DNA of 64,000 nucleotides from contig NZ_JAHBBK010000002.1 in assembly GCF_018390515.1 (NCBI RefSeq), forward strand, positions 415,743-479,742, read 5' to 3'. Shown here piece after piece: positions 7,736 to 15,753 of this stretch. The first letter of the stretch is position 1. Every line of letters starts with the position of its first letter. The notes under the pieces are model-generated. The model was not told the DNA's origin and did no database searches. It saw only the letters and a list, made by a program, of their open reading frames with translations. Position numbers and translations under genes: made by a program. The stretch comes from Mucilaginibacter sp. Bleaf8 (GTDB lineage Bacteria > Bacteroidota > Bacteroidia > Sphingobacteriales > Sphingobacteriaceae).

Positions 7736-10420
7736 TTGCAACGAATAACAACATATACCTCTTTCTTGAAAAATAACCTGCTCAAAAAAACAGCAGTGCT
7801 TTTGCTAAGCTCCGGTTTCGGTTTGCTGGCACATGCTCAAACTAAAGTAGAATTAAACGCCGGCTGGAAATGCGCCTCCATTAGTGACATAAAAGCCAAT
7901 GGTGAAACTATTTCATCACCAGCCTATTCATTAAGCAATTGGCAACCGGCCGTGGTTCCCGGTACGGTTCTAACTACTTTATTGGCAAACCATAAAGTAC
8001 CCGATCCTTTTTACGGAATGAATAATCAGCGTATCAAGGATATTTATTTTACCGGGCGCGACTATTACACCTATTGGTTTGTAGATGACTTTAAATCACC
8101 CCAGGCAGGTAATGACGGGCAGGTGTATTTAAATTTTCGTGGCGTTAACTATAGCTGCAATATTTATTTGAATGGGCATAAACTTAATGCCCAAACTCAT
8201 CAGGGTATGTTTTTGCGCCAGTCGTATAACATTACTTCGCTGTTAAATAAAAATGGTAACAACCGGCTTGCGGTTATTGTATATCCGCCCGACCCGGTGG
8301 GTAACCCGAACGGCGGTCAGGGAGGTGACGGGCGCATTGCCAAAAATGTAGGCATACAGTACACCGCAGGGTGGGACTGGATACAGCCCATGCGCGACCG
8401 TAATACCGGCATCTGGGATAAAGTTACCATCGAAACAACAGGCAGTGTAAATATCCTGAATCCGCATGTTGTTACACAGGTTCCGGGTGTACGTAAGCCG
8501 GAGGGGCAGCAGCAACCGGCTGTCATTAAAGCCTCGGCCGAATTACAGAATGCCTTAAATAAATCTGTAAGTGGTACCCTTGTGTTTACCATCAACGGAA
8601 CAAAGGTTACTCAGAAAGTTGTATTACAACCCAAATCAACAACGCAGGTTAATCTTGCCGACCTGATGCTTAAAAACCCTAAGCTTTGGTGGCCCAACGG
8701 TTATGGCGAGCATTATTTGTATCCGGCACAAATGCAGTTCATTACCGCTGCTAATCAAGTGTCAGATCAGGAGAAGCTTAATGTGGGCGTTCGTGAAATT
8801 CAAACCAGTTGGAACAGCTGGACGCGTAGCCGCCAGATTGCAGTAAACGGCCAGAAAGTATTTATAAAAGGCGGTAACTGGATTATATCCGACGCCATGC
8901 TGCGCTTTTCGGATGCGCGTTACGATGCTGAGGTTCGCTTTCATCGTGATATGAACCTCAACCTGATACGTATATGGGGCGGTGCCCTGGTTGAGCGCCC
9001 TGAATTTTATAACGCCTGCGACAAGGACGGCATGCTGGTGTTTCAGGATTTTTGGATCTCGGGTGATGCCAACGGCAGATGGGTTGACCCGTTGAAAGCA
9101 GAAGATCAGTGGACAAGGCGTAAATATCCGGATAATCACCAATTGTTTTTGCAGTCGGCAGCCGATCAGATCAAACTGGTGCGTAATCACCCGTCGTTAG
9201 CTATGTGGTGTGGCGGTAACGAGATTACCCCGCCCGAAGATATTTTGTTACCCCTGCGCGATTCGATCATGCCTAAGCTTGATGGTACTCGCTGGTTTGT
9301 CGATTTTTCAAACTCCGACGAGATGTCGCTCAATACCCTGGGTGGTAACGGCGATGGCCCTTACGGGATTCAACAGCTGTCTACATTTTGGGAAACACGC
9401 ACTTTCCCGTTCAATTCAGAAATTGGTTCGGTAGGCGTGGGTGATTATGAATCGTTGAAGCGTTTTATTCCGGAACAAAACCTGGTAGCGCCCCAATATT
9501 CGGTATCATCCAAAAAATCGCAGGTTGATTCTGTTTGGGATTATCATAAATACATCGGCTACGATGGCGCTATAGAGACTTACGGCAAACCTAAAAATGC
9601 AGAAGATTTTGCTAATAAAGCACAGCTGGTCAACTACGATCAATATCGTGCCTTGATGGAAGGTTTCAGTTCGCATATGTGGGATTGGTATACCGGCGTA
9701 ATGATTTGGAAAACGCAAAACCCGTGGACAGCCCTGCGCGGACAGATGTACGATTATTACCTGGATCCGAATGCCTGTTTATACGGATTGCACAGCGGCA
9801 GCGAACCATTGCATGCTATGTACAACCCGGTTTCGGGGATGGTTTCCATCGTTAATAACACGTTTAGTACCCGCCGTGATTTAATGCTGGTAGTTAAAGC
9901 TGTTAATATGAAAGGGAAAGACAGCTTGCTTACGCAGGTGTTTGTGGAAGCGCAACCATCTTCAAGCAAAGCTTATCTGCCCATCAAAACCACAATTGAT
10001 CAGCTAAGCAAAAATGAAGGTACTTTCCTGTCGCTGCAACTGCTGGACATTAATAAAAATATAGTGAACGATAACTTATACTGGCTGCCCGATGCCGAAG
10101 GCAATTACTCAGGCCTTAAACGTATGGATGCATCACAGGTTAAAGTACAAAGTAAAAGAATAAGTAAAGGTAAGGTAGAAGTTACCTTAACCAACCCGGG
10201 TAAAGCGCCTGTAGCATTCTTCAACCGGATTTCATTGGTTGACGCCGCCACGCATAAGCGGGTGTTGCCAGTATTTTATAGCGATAATTATATCTCTGTA
10301 CTACCAGGTGCACAGAAAAAGGTAGTGTTGGATTACAACCCGGGCAATGCCGCGCAAAAGGTTTTAGTAGCCGTAAGCGGATGGAACATGCAAGAACAAT
10401 TTCTGGAAATAACTGAATAA
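7736..10420 (+). CDS. GH2 glycosidase of the beta-mannosidase / exo-beta-glucosaminidase type
   Basis: Exported GH2 enzyme, 894 residues. A signal peptide (cleavage near AHAQ, residue 35) precedes the GH2 sugar-binding jelly roll (about 60-235), Ig-like domain (about 240-350), TIM barrel (about 360-690) and C-terminal beta domains. The acid/base is predicted as E496 in WCGGNE and the nucleophile as E562 in FNSEIG. The KGGNWI and RIWGGALVERPEFY motifs match the mannosidase/CsxA branch, not beta-galactosidases. In an operon with GH92, GH125 and GH20 enzymes, cleavage of the Man-beta-1,4-GlcNAc core is attractive, but exo-glucosaminidase activity cannot be excluded. The start is TTG at 7736: an in-frame TAG at 7727 blocks any upstream start, and the next Met is about 90 residues in, after the signal peptide. 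Confidence 0.88.
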   Translation: MQRITTYTSFLKNNLLKKTAVLLLSSGFGLLAHAQTKVELNAGWKCASISDIKANGETISSPAYSLSNWQPAVVPGTVLTTLLANHKVPDPFYGMNNQRIKDIYFTGRDYYTYWFVDDFKSPQAGNDGQVYLNFRGVNYSCNIYLNGHKLNAQTHQGMFLRQSYNITSLLNKNGNNRLAVIVYPPDPVGNPNGGQGGDGRIAKNVGIQYTAGWDWIQPMRDRNTGIWDKVTIETTGSVNILNPHVVTQVPGVRKPEGQQQPAVIKASAELQNALNKSVSGTLVFTINGTKVTQKVVLQPKSTTQVNLADLMLKNPKLWWPNGYGEHYLYPAQMQFITAANQVSDQEKLNVGVREIQTSWNSWTRSRQIAVNGQKVFIKGGNWIISDAMLRFSDARYDAEVRFHRDMNLNLIRIWGGALVERPEFYNACDKDGMLVFQDFWISGDANGRWVDPLKAEDQWTRRKYPDNHQLFLQSAADQIKLVRNHPSLAMWCGGNEITPPEDILLPLRDSIMPKLDGTRWFVDFSNSDEMSLNTLGGNGDGPYGIQQLSTFWETRTFPFNSEIGSVGVGDYESLKRFIPEQNLVAPQYSVSSKKSQVDSVWDYHKYIGYDGAIETYGKPKNAEDFANKAQLVNYDQYRALMEGFSSHMWDWYTGVMIWKTQNPWTALRGQMYDYYLDPNACLYGLHSGSEPLHAMYNPVSGMVSIVNNTFSTRRDLMLVVKAVNMKGKDSLLTQVFVEAQPSSSKAYLPIKTTIDQLSKNEGTFLSLQLLDINKNIVNDNLYWLPDAEGNYSGLKRMDASQVKVQSKRISKGKVEVTLTNPGKAPVAFFNRISLVDAATHKRVLPVFYSDNYISVLPGAQKKVVLDYNPGNAAQKVLVAVSGWNMQEQFLEITE

Positions 10421-10451
10421 TAATATAGCATTCAACTAACTCGAAATACAT

Positions 10452-12371
10452 ATGCCAAGATTAAATTTATTGGAAGAAACGCGTTATGAAAAGCTGCCGG
10501 TAAGTATTTATGATAATGCCGCCGAAGCCAGCATTTCGGTAGCACACCGCATAGCCGACCTGATTAAAAGCAAGCAGGCTAAAGGCGAGCGTACGGTACT
10601 GGGCCTTGCAACCGGTGTAACCCCAATCAGGGTTTATGCTGAGCTGGTGCGCATGCACCGCGAGGAAGGGCTGAGCTTTCGTGACGTAGTTACCTTTAAT
10701 CTGGATGAGTACTATCCAATGAAGCCCGACGCTGCACAAAGCTATGTAACCTTTATGCAGGAAAATCTTTTCAAACACATTGATATTGATCAGAACAATG
10801 TGCACATTCCGGACGGTACTTTGCCGCAGGAAGAGATTGCCGCTTTCTGTCTGGAATACGAGCGTAAAATTACCAGCTTCGGCGGTCTGGATCTGCAAAT
10901 TTTGGGTATTGGTCGTACCGGTCACATTGGTTTCAATGAGCCCGGTTCGGCCCCAAACTCAGGTACCCGTTTGGTTACCTTAGATGACCTAACCCGTAGT
11001 GATGCCGCACGCGATTTTGGCGGTAAAGAAAATGTACCAACTAAGGCTATTACCATGGGTATTGGTACCATTTTCAAAGCCCGCGAAATTATTTTGATGG
11101 CCTGGAGCCAAAAGAAAGCGCCAATTATCAAAAAAGCGGTTGAAGGCGAAATTTCGGGCGATGTACCTGCCACTTACCTGCAATTGTCAGATAATGTGGA
11201 GTTTGTGATTGATCGTGATGCTTCATTGGAATTAACCCGCTTTGATACCCCTTGGCTGGTAAAAGACTGCCAATGGGATGAGCAAACCATTAAGAAAGCT
11301 GTTACCTGGCTGGCCAAAACGTTAGATAAACCCATCCTTAAACTCACTGAGGAGGATTACAATACGCACGGTATGGCACAGCTGGCCACCGAAAAAGGGC
11401 CGGTTTACAATATCAATATTCATATATTCAACAAGTTACAGCATACCATTACCGGTTGGCCGGGTGGTAAGCCCAACGCCGATGATTCACAGCGGCCAGA
11501 AAGGGCAGAGCCGGCCAAAAAGCGCTCTATCATCTTTTCACCGCATCCTGATGATGATGTGATTTCGATGGGTGGTACCTTCATCCGCCTGGCCGATCAG
11601 GGTCATGAGGTGCACGTGGCCTATCAAACATCAGGCAACACCGCTGTATGGGATGATGATGCCCTGCGCTTTATTGAGTTTGCGATTGATTTTAACCGCT
11701 CACAAAACCTGAATACCACAGAGTTAGAAACGCTGTACAGCAACATGCGCAGCTTTATTAAGGATAAGCAGCCTAACCAAAAAGATACGCAAGAACTATT
11801 AACTGTAAAAGGTCAGATCCGTAAAGGCGAGGCTATTGCGGGTGCCCGTTTTGCCGGCTTACCGGATGAGTGCATCCATTTTATGGATTTGCCTTTCTAC
11901 GATAAATCCAAAACGCAAAAGAACGTAAGCTACGAGGAAGATATACTGGAAACCATGGAGCTGTTGCGTTCGGTAATGCCGCACCAGATATTTGCAGCAG
12001 GTGATTTTGCCGATCCGCATGGTACGCACAAAGTATGTTTTGATATTGTGTTGCAGGCAATGCAACGCCTTAAAGAAACCGACGAGTGGGTGAAGGACTG
12101 CTGGCTGTGGCTGTACCGCGGTGCATGGCACGAGTTTGAAATCCATGAAATTGAGATGGCCGTTCCGCTTTCACCGCAGGAGGTTTTGAGAAAACGCTAC
12201 GCCATCTTCAAGCACCAGTCGCAAAAAGATGTGCCGGTGTTTCCGGGCGATGATGCAAGGGAGTTCTGGGTACGTGCAGAAGATCGTACCAAAGAAACCG
12301 CGCGCTGCTACGACCAGCTGGGCCTTGCAGAGTATGAAGCTATCGAAGCTTTCGTTCGTTACCGATTTTAA
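10452..12371 (+). CDS. nagB: NagB-like glucosamine-6-phosphate deaminase fused to a PIG-L deacetylase domain
   Basis: Cytoplasmic amino-sugar enzyme of 639 residues with no signal peptide. The N-terminal 290 residues are NagB/RpiA-fold: GLATGVTPIRVY (51-62), FNLDEYYP with D85, and TGHIGFNEPGS with H158 and E163. The residue equivalent to E. coli NagB Asp141, just before GH, is Thr156. The C-terminal part (about 355-639) is a PIG-L/LmbE-type zinc deacetylase with the metal motif PHPDDD (H365, D367/D368) and DPHGTH (H523/H526). Long NagB forms like this are common in Bacteroidota. The expected role is GlcN6P to fructose-6-phosphate plus ammonia; the PIG-L half might deacetylate GlcNAc-6-P (inference). 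It is the only clearly cytoplasmic catabolic gene in the run and links the GH20 product GlcNAc to glycolysis. A hairpin follows its stop. Confidence 0.9.
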   Translation: MPRLNLLEETRYEKLPVSIYDNAAEASISVAHRIADLIKSKQAKGERTVLGLATGVTPIRVYAELVRMHREEGLSFRDVVTFNLDEYYPMKPDAAQSYVTFMQENLFKHIDIDQNNVHIPDGTLPQEEIAAFCLEYERKITSFGGLDLQILGIGRTGHIGFNEPGSAPNSGTRLVTLDDLTRSDAARDFGGKENVPTKAITMGIGTIFKAREIILMAWSQKKAPIIKKAVEGEISGDVPATYLQLSDNVEFVIDRDASLELTRFDTPWLVKDCQWDEQTIKKAVTWLAKTLDKPILKLTEEDYNTHGMAQLATEKGPVYNINIHIFNKLQHTITGWPGGKPNADDSQRPERAEPAKKRSIIFSPHPDDDVISMGGTFIRLADQGHEVHVAYQTSGNTAVWDDDALRFIEFAIDFNRSQNLNTTELETLYSNMRSFIKDKQPNQKDTQELLTVKGQIRKGEAIAGARFAGLPDECIHFMDLPFYDKSKTQKNVSYEEDILETMELLRSVMPHQIFAAGDFADPHGTHKVCFDIVLQAMQRLKETDEWVKDCWLWLYRGAWHEFEIHEIEMAVPLSPQEVLRKRYAIFKHQSQKDVPVFPGDDAREFWVRAEDRTKETARCYDQLGLAEYEAIEAFVRYRF

Positions 12372-12396
12372 TACCTATTCAGGCGTATAATTGAGT

Positions 12397-12433
12397 TAAT
12401 TATCCCGCTCCTGATGATAGGGCGGGATAGTTA
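12397..12433. terminator. Intercistronic hairpin after nagB fusion
   Basis: TATCCCGC at 12401-12408 pairs perfectly with GCGGGATA at 12422-12429. The stem extends to 12 bp (12397-12408 with 12422-12433) with one G-T wobble and a 13-nt loop. The sequence after it (GTTTAATAAGC region) is not a real T-tract, so it may be a partial terminator or an mRNA-stabilising element rather than a full stop. It sits in the largest gap (95 bp) within the operon. Confidence 0.5.
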
Positions 12434-12466
12434 GTTTAATAAGCGCTTAACCTAATATACTACCCC

Positions 12467-13888
12467 ATGAAGAGAAGTGTTTTTTTACAACAAGCCGGTT
12501 TACTAACCGCCGGTTTATTTGTTAATAAAAGTGTATTTGCCGCCCTGGCCGATGAACGTGTAAGCCATCGCCCGGCCTTGGGCAAGCGCAACTTTACCAG
12601 CCAGGCCATTGAGGATGCGATTAAACAATTTAAGGCCAAAGTAAGCAACAAGGAGCTTACCTGGATGTTCGAAAACTGTTTCCCGAATACTTTAGATACC
12701 ACAGTTTTTTACGCAATAAATAATGGCAAGCCGGATACCTATGTAATCACAGGCGATATTGATGCCATGTGGTTGCGTGATAGTTCGGCTCAGGTTTGGC
12801 CGTACCTTGCATTCATCAAAAAAGACAAAAAGCTGCAGCAAATGGTAGCCGGTTTAATTAACCGGCAGATGCAATGCGTATTATTGGATCCATACGCCAA
12901 TGCATTTTATAAAGATGCCAGCCAGGTAAGCGAGTGGAAAACCGATCTTACAGACATGAAACCCGGTATTCACGAACGTAAATGGGAGATCGATTCGTTG
13001 TGTTACCCCATACGCCTATCATACCATTACTGGAAAAATTCCGGCGATACAAAGCCGTTTGATGCGCAGTGGAAAAATGCGGTCAGAACGATCCTGAATA
13101 CTTTTAAAGAACAGCAACGTAAAAACGGTAATGGCAGTTATCACTTTCAGCGCGAAACCGCCAAGCCAACTGATACCTTGCCCATGAATGGTTACGGCTT
13201 TCCGGTAAAATCAACCGGGATGATCTGTTCCATGTTCCGCCCGAGTGATGATGCTACTATTTATCCCTATCTAATACCATCAAACTTTTTTGCAGTAGTA
13301 AGTTTAAAGCAGGCGGCCGAAATGATGCAGGCTCTTAAAGAACCTCAACTGGCTACCGAGCTGCAAAGTTTAGCTACCGAAGTTGAACAGGCCATTCAAA
13401 AGCATGGTGTGGTAAACCACCCTTATGCCGGTAAAATTTATGCATTTGAGGTAGATGGCATGGGTAATGCTAATTTTATGGACGATGCCAACATTCCAAG
13501 CCTACTGGCGCTGCCTTACCTGGATGCCGTGCCATTAACCGATCCTGTATACCAAAACACGCGTAGGTTCGTGTTGTCCGAATATAATCCGTACTTCTAT
13601 AAAAGTAACCTGGCCGAAGGCATAGGTGGCCCGCACGTAGGCAAGCCTGATATGATTTGGCCCCTGAGCATTATAGCGCGCGGGCTTACCAGTACCGATG
13701 AACAGGAAATAAAGCATTGTATACAAATGCTGCTGGCAACACATGCCGGTACCGGTTTCATGCACGAATCATTCAACAAAAATAATCCGGCTGATTTTAC
13801 CCGGGCATGGTTTGCCTGGCTAAATACGATTTTTGGCGAGTTCCTGTGGAAAACCTTCCAGCAAAGTCCCAAACTATTAAACAGTTAA
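12467..13888 (+). CDS. GH125 exo-alpha-1,6-mannosidase (metal-independent)
   Basis: Exported alpha-mannosidase of 473 residues in the (alpha/alpha)6 GH125 family, which removes non-reducing alpha-1,6-linked mannose. A signal peptide covers about residues 1-26 (MKRSVFLQQAGLLTAGLF). The hallmark GDIDAMWLRDSSAQVWPY is at about 96-113, the GYGFPVKSTGMICSMFRPSDD segment is near 245, and MHESFNKNNPADFTRAWFAW lies near the C-terminus. The length fits the family. GH125 and GH92 in one operon is a classic pairing for dismantling high-mannose or core N-glycan mannose. It is preceded by a 95-bp gap with a hairpin and followed by 9 bp to the GH35 gene. Confidence 0.92.
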   Translation: MKRSVFLQQAGLLTAGLFVNKSVFAALADERVSHRPALGKRNFTSQAIEDAIKQFKAKVSNKELTWMFENCFPNTLDTTVFYAINNGKPDTYVITGDIDAMWLRDSSAQVWPYLAFIKKDKKLQQMVAGLINRQMQCVLLDPYANAFYKDASQVSEWKTDLTDMKPGIHERKWEIDSLCYPIRLSYHYWKNSGDTKPFDAQWKNAVRTILNTFKEQQRKNGNGSYHFQRETAKPTDTLPMNGYGFPVKSTGMICSMFRPSDDATIYPYLIPSNFFAVVSLKQAAEMMQALKEPQLATELQSLATEVEQAIQKHGVVNHPYAGKIYAFEVDGMGNANFMDDANIPSLLALPYLDAVPLTDPVYQNTRRFVLSEYNPYFYKSNLAEGIGGPHVGKPDMIWPLSIIARGLTSTDEQEIKHCIQMLLATHAGTGFMHESFNKNNPADFTRAWFAWLNTIFGEFLWKTFQQSPKLLNS

Positions 13889-13897
13889 TCTTTTTAG

Positions 13898-15739
13898 GTG
13901 AAAATTATCAATAGACTTCTTTCGGCGCTTGGAGGTGCGGTATTGCTTAGTGCCGCCATGCCGTCGTTTGCTCAAACTAAACACACGTTTGGCCTGGGCG
14001 ATTCTACTTTTGTATTGGACGGCAAGCCACTGCAAATGATTTCGGGCGAAATGCACTGTACCCGCGTACCCCGTGAGTACTGGCGCGACCGCATGAAGAT
14101 GGCTAAAGCGATGGGCCTGAATACCATTGGTACTTACGTGTTCTGGAACGCCCATGAGGCGGTAAAAGGTAAATACGATTTTAGCGGTAATAACGATATT
14201 GCTGCATTTGTGAAAATTGCGCAGGAGGAGGGACTATGGGTGGTAATGCGCCCAAGCCCTTATGTTTGTGCCGAGTGGGAGTTTGGCGGTTATCCTTGGT
14301 GGCTGCTTAAGGATAGTACCTTAAAGGTTCGCAGCACCGATCCGCGTTTTTTACAGGCCTATACCAACTACATCAACCAACTGGCTAAGCAGTTGGTGCC
14401 GTTGCAGGTAACACACGGCGGCAACATTCTCATGATTCAGATCGAGAATGAATACGGCTCTTACAGTGATGATAAAAACTATCTCGACATTAACCGTAAA
14501 ATATTCCGTAATGCCGGTTTTGATGGTGTGCTGTTTACCTGCGATGGTGCTGACCAGATGCCTAAAGGTTACCTGCCCGGTTACCTGCCGGCTGTAAACG
14601 GTTTGGAAGACCCGGTTAAGTTGAAAGAATTAATTAATAAATACCATAACGGTAAAGGGCCGTATTATGTGGCCGAATGGTACCCCGGCTGGTTTGATGA
14701 CTGGGGTAAAAAACATGCCAACGTGCCAGCAGCGCAGGCTGCTAAAACGTTGGATAACATTCTGGCTGCAGGTATCTCTATTAACATGTATATGTTTCAT
14801 GGTGGTACCACACGCGGTTTTATGAATGGTGCCAACATGAACAAAAGAGATCCTTATTCGCCGCAGGTGTCCAGCTATGATTATGATGCACCGTTGGATG
14901 AAGCGGGTAACGCAACTGAAAAATATTACAAGTTTAGGGAGATTATTGCCAAGCATTTACCTGCCGGGCAGGTACTGCCCCAAGTACCGGCTAAAAAGCC
15001 AACCATGGCAATCAGCAATATAAAACTGGATGCTTACGCCGATGTATTTAACAATTTACCTAAACCAACTGAATCTGTAAAGCCTTTGTGCTTTGAGGAC
15101 CTGGATCAGGCTTATGGTTTTGTGCTGTACCGAGCGCAAATCAAAAACGGCGGGGTGCTGAAGCTAAAAGAACTTCGAGATTATGCTTTGGTGTATGTTA
15201 ACGGCAAACAAGTTGCCACGCTCGACCGCCGTTTAAAGCAGGATTCGGTTGCCCTTACCAACATCTCCTCCAATGCAACATTGGATATTTGGGTTGAAAA
15301 CAACGGGCGTATCAATTATGGCCCTTTCCTGGCTGATAACCGACATGGTATTACCCAATCCGTTATGCTTAATAATGCAGAGGTGTTGAGCTGGAAAATG
15401 TATCGTTTACCTTTCAATAGTTTAAGCGGTTTTACATTCAAACGTAACGCTAATACCTCGGCAAATCATCCCGGTCTTTTTAAAGGGACATTTACTTTAA
15501 CACAGGTGGCTGATACGTATTTGGATATGCATGCTTTCGGCAAGGGCTTTGTATTTTTAAATGGTCATAACCTGGGTAAGTACTGGCAGATAGGGCCGCA
15601 GCAAACACTTTACGTACCGGCAGGCTGGCTAAAAAAAGGTAGAAATGAAGTGGTGGTTTTTGATGAATTAAAAGCTGATCATCAAAATCTTTCCACTATT
15701 GATCTTCCCATATTAGATCAGAATTCTTCAACCAATTAA
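13898..15739 (+). CDS. GH35 beta-galactosidase
   Basis: Exported retaining beta-galactosidase, 613 residues. A signal peptide (cleavage near SFAQ, residue 26) is followed by the GH35 TIM barrel. It carries GEMHCTRVPREYWRDR, GTYVFWNAHE and RPSPYVCAEWEFGGYPWWL. The acid/base is predicted as E185 in IENEYGSY and the nucleophile as E260 in VAEWYPGW. C-terminal jelly-roll domains (about 380-610) include FVFLNGHNLGKYW. The start is GTG at 13898: an in-frame TAG at 13895-13897 abuts it and no ATG precedes the signal peptide, so the GTG is forced. GH35 enzymes commonly take beta-1,3- or beta-1,4-galactose caps, which fits unmasking of GlcNAc for the adjacent GH20 (gap 14 bp). Confidence 0.93.
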   Translation: MKIINRLLSALGGAVLLSAAMPSFAQTKHTFGLGDSTFVLDGKPLQMISGEMHCTRVPREYWRDRMKMAKAMGLNTIGTYVFWNAHEAVKGKYDFSGNNDIAAFVKIAQEEGLWVVMRPSPYVCAEWEFGGYPWWLLKDSTLKVRSTDPRFLQAYTNYINQLAKQLVPLQVTHGGNILMIQIENEYGSYSDDKNYLDINRKIFRNAGFDGVLFTCDGADQMPKGYLPGYLPAVNGLEDPVKLKELINKYHNGKGPYYVAEWYPGWFDDWGKKHANVPAAQAAKTLDNILAAGISINMYMFHGGTTRGFMNGANMNKRDPYSPQVSSYDYDAPLDEAGNATEKYYKFREIIAKHLPAGQVLPQVPAKKPTMAISNIKLDAYADVFNNLPKPTESVKPLCFEDLDQAYGFVLYRAQIKNGGVLKLKELRDYALVYVNGKQVATLDRRLKQDSVALTNISSNATLDIWVENNGRINYGPFLADNRHGITQSVMLNNAEVLSWKMYRLPFNSLSGFTFKRNANTSANHPGLFKGTFTLTQVADTYLDMHAFGKGFVFLNGHNLGKYWQIGPQQTLYVPAGWLKKGRNEVVVFDELKADHQNLSTIDLPILDQNSSTN

Positions 15740-15753
15740 CTGCATCACATTAG

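Noticed and set aside
8762..9190. 142-residue minus-strand ORF inside the GH2 gene
   Set aside because: Antisense to conserved GH2 catalytic-domain sequence, no signature, so a composition artefact.
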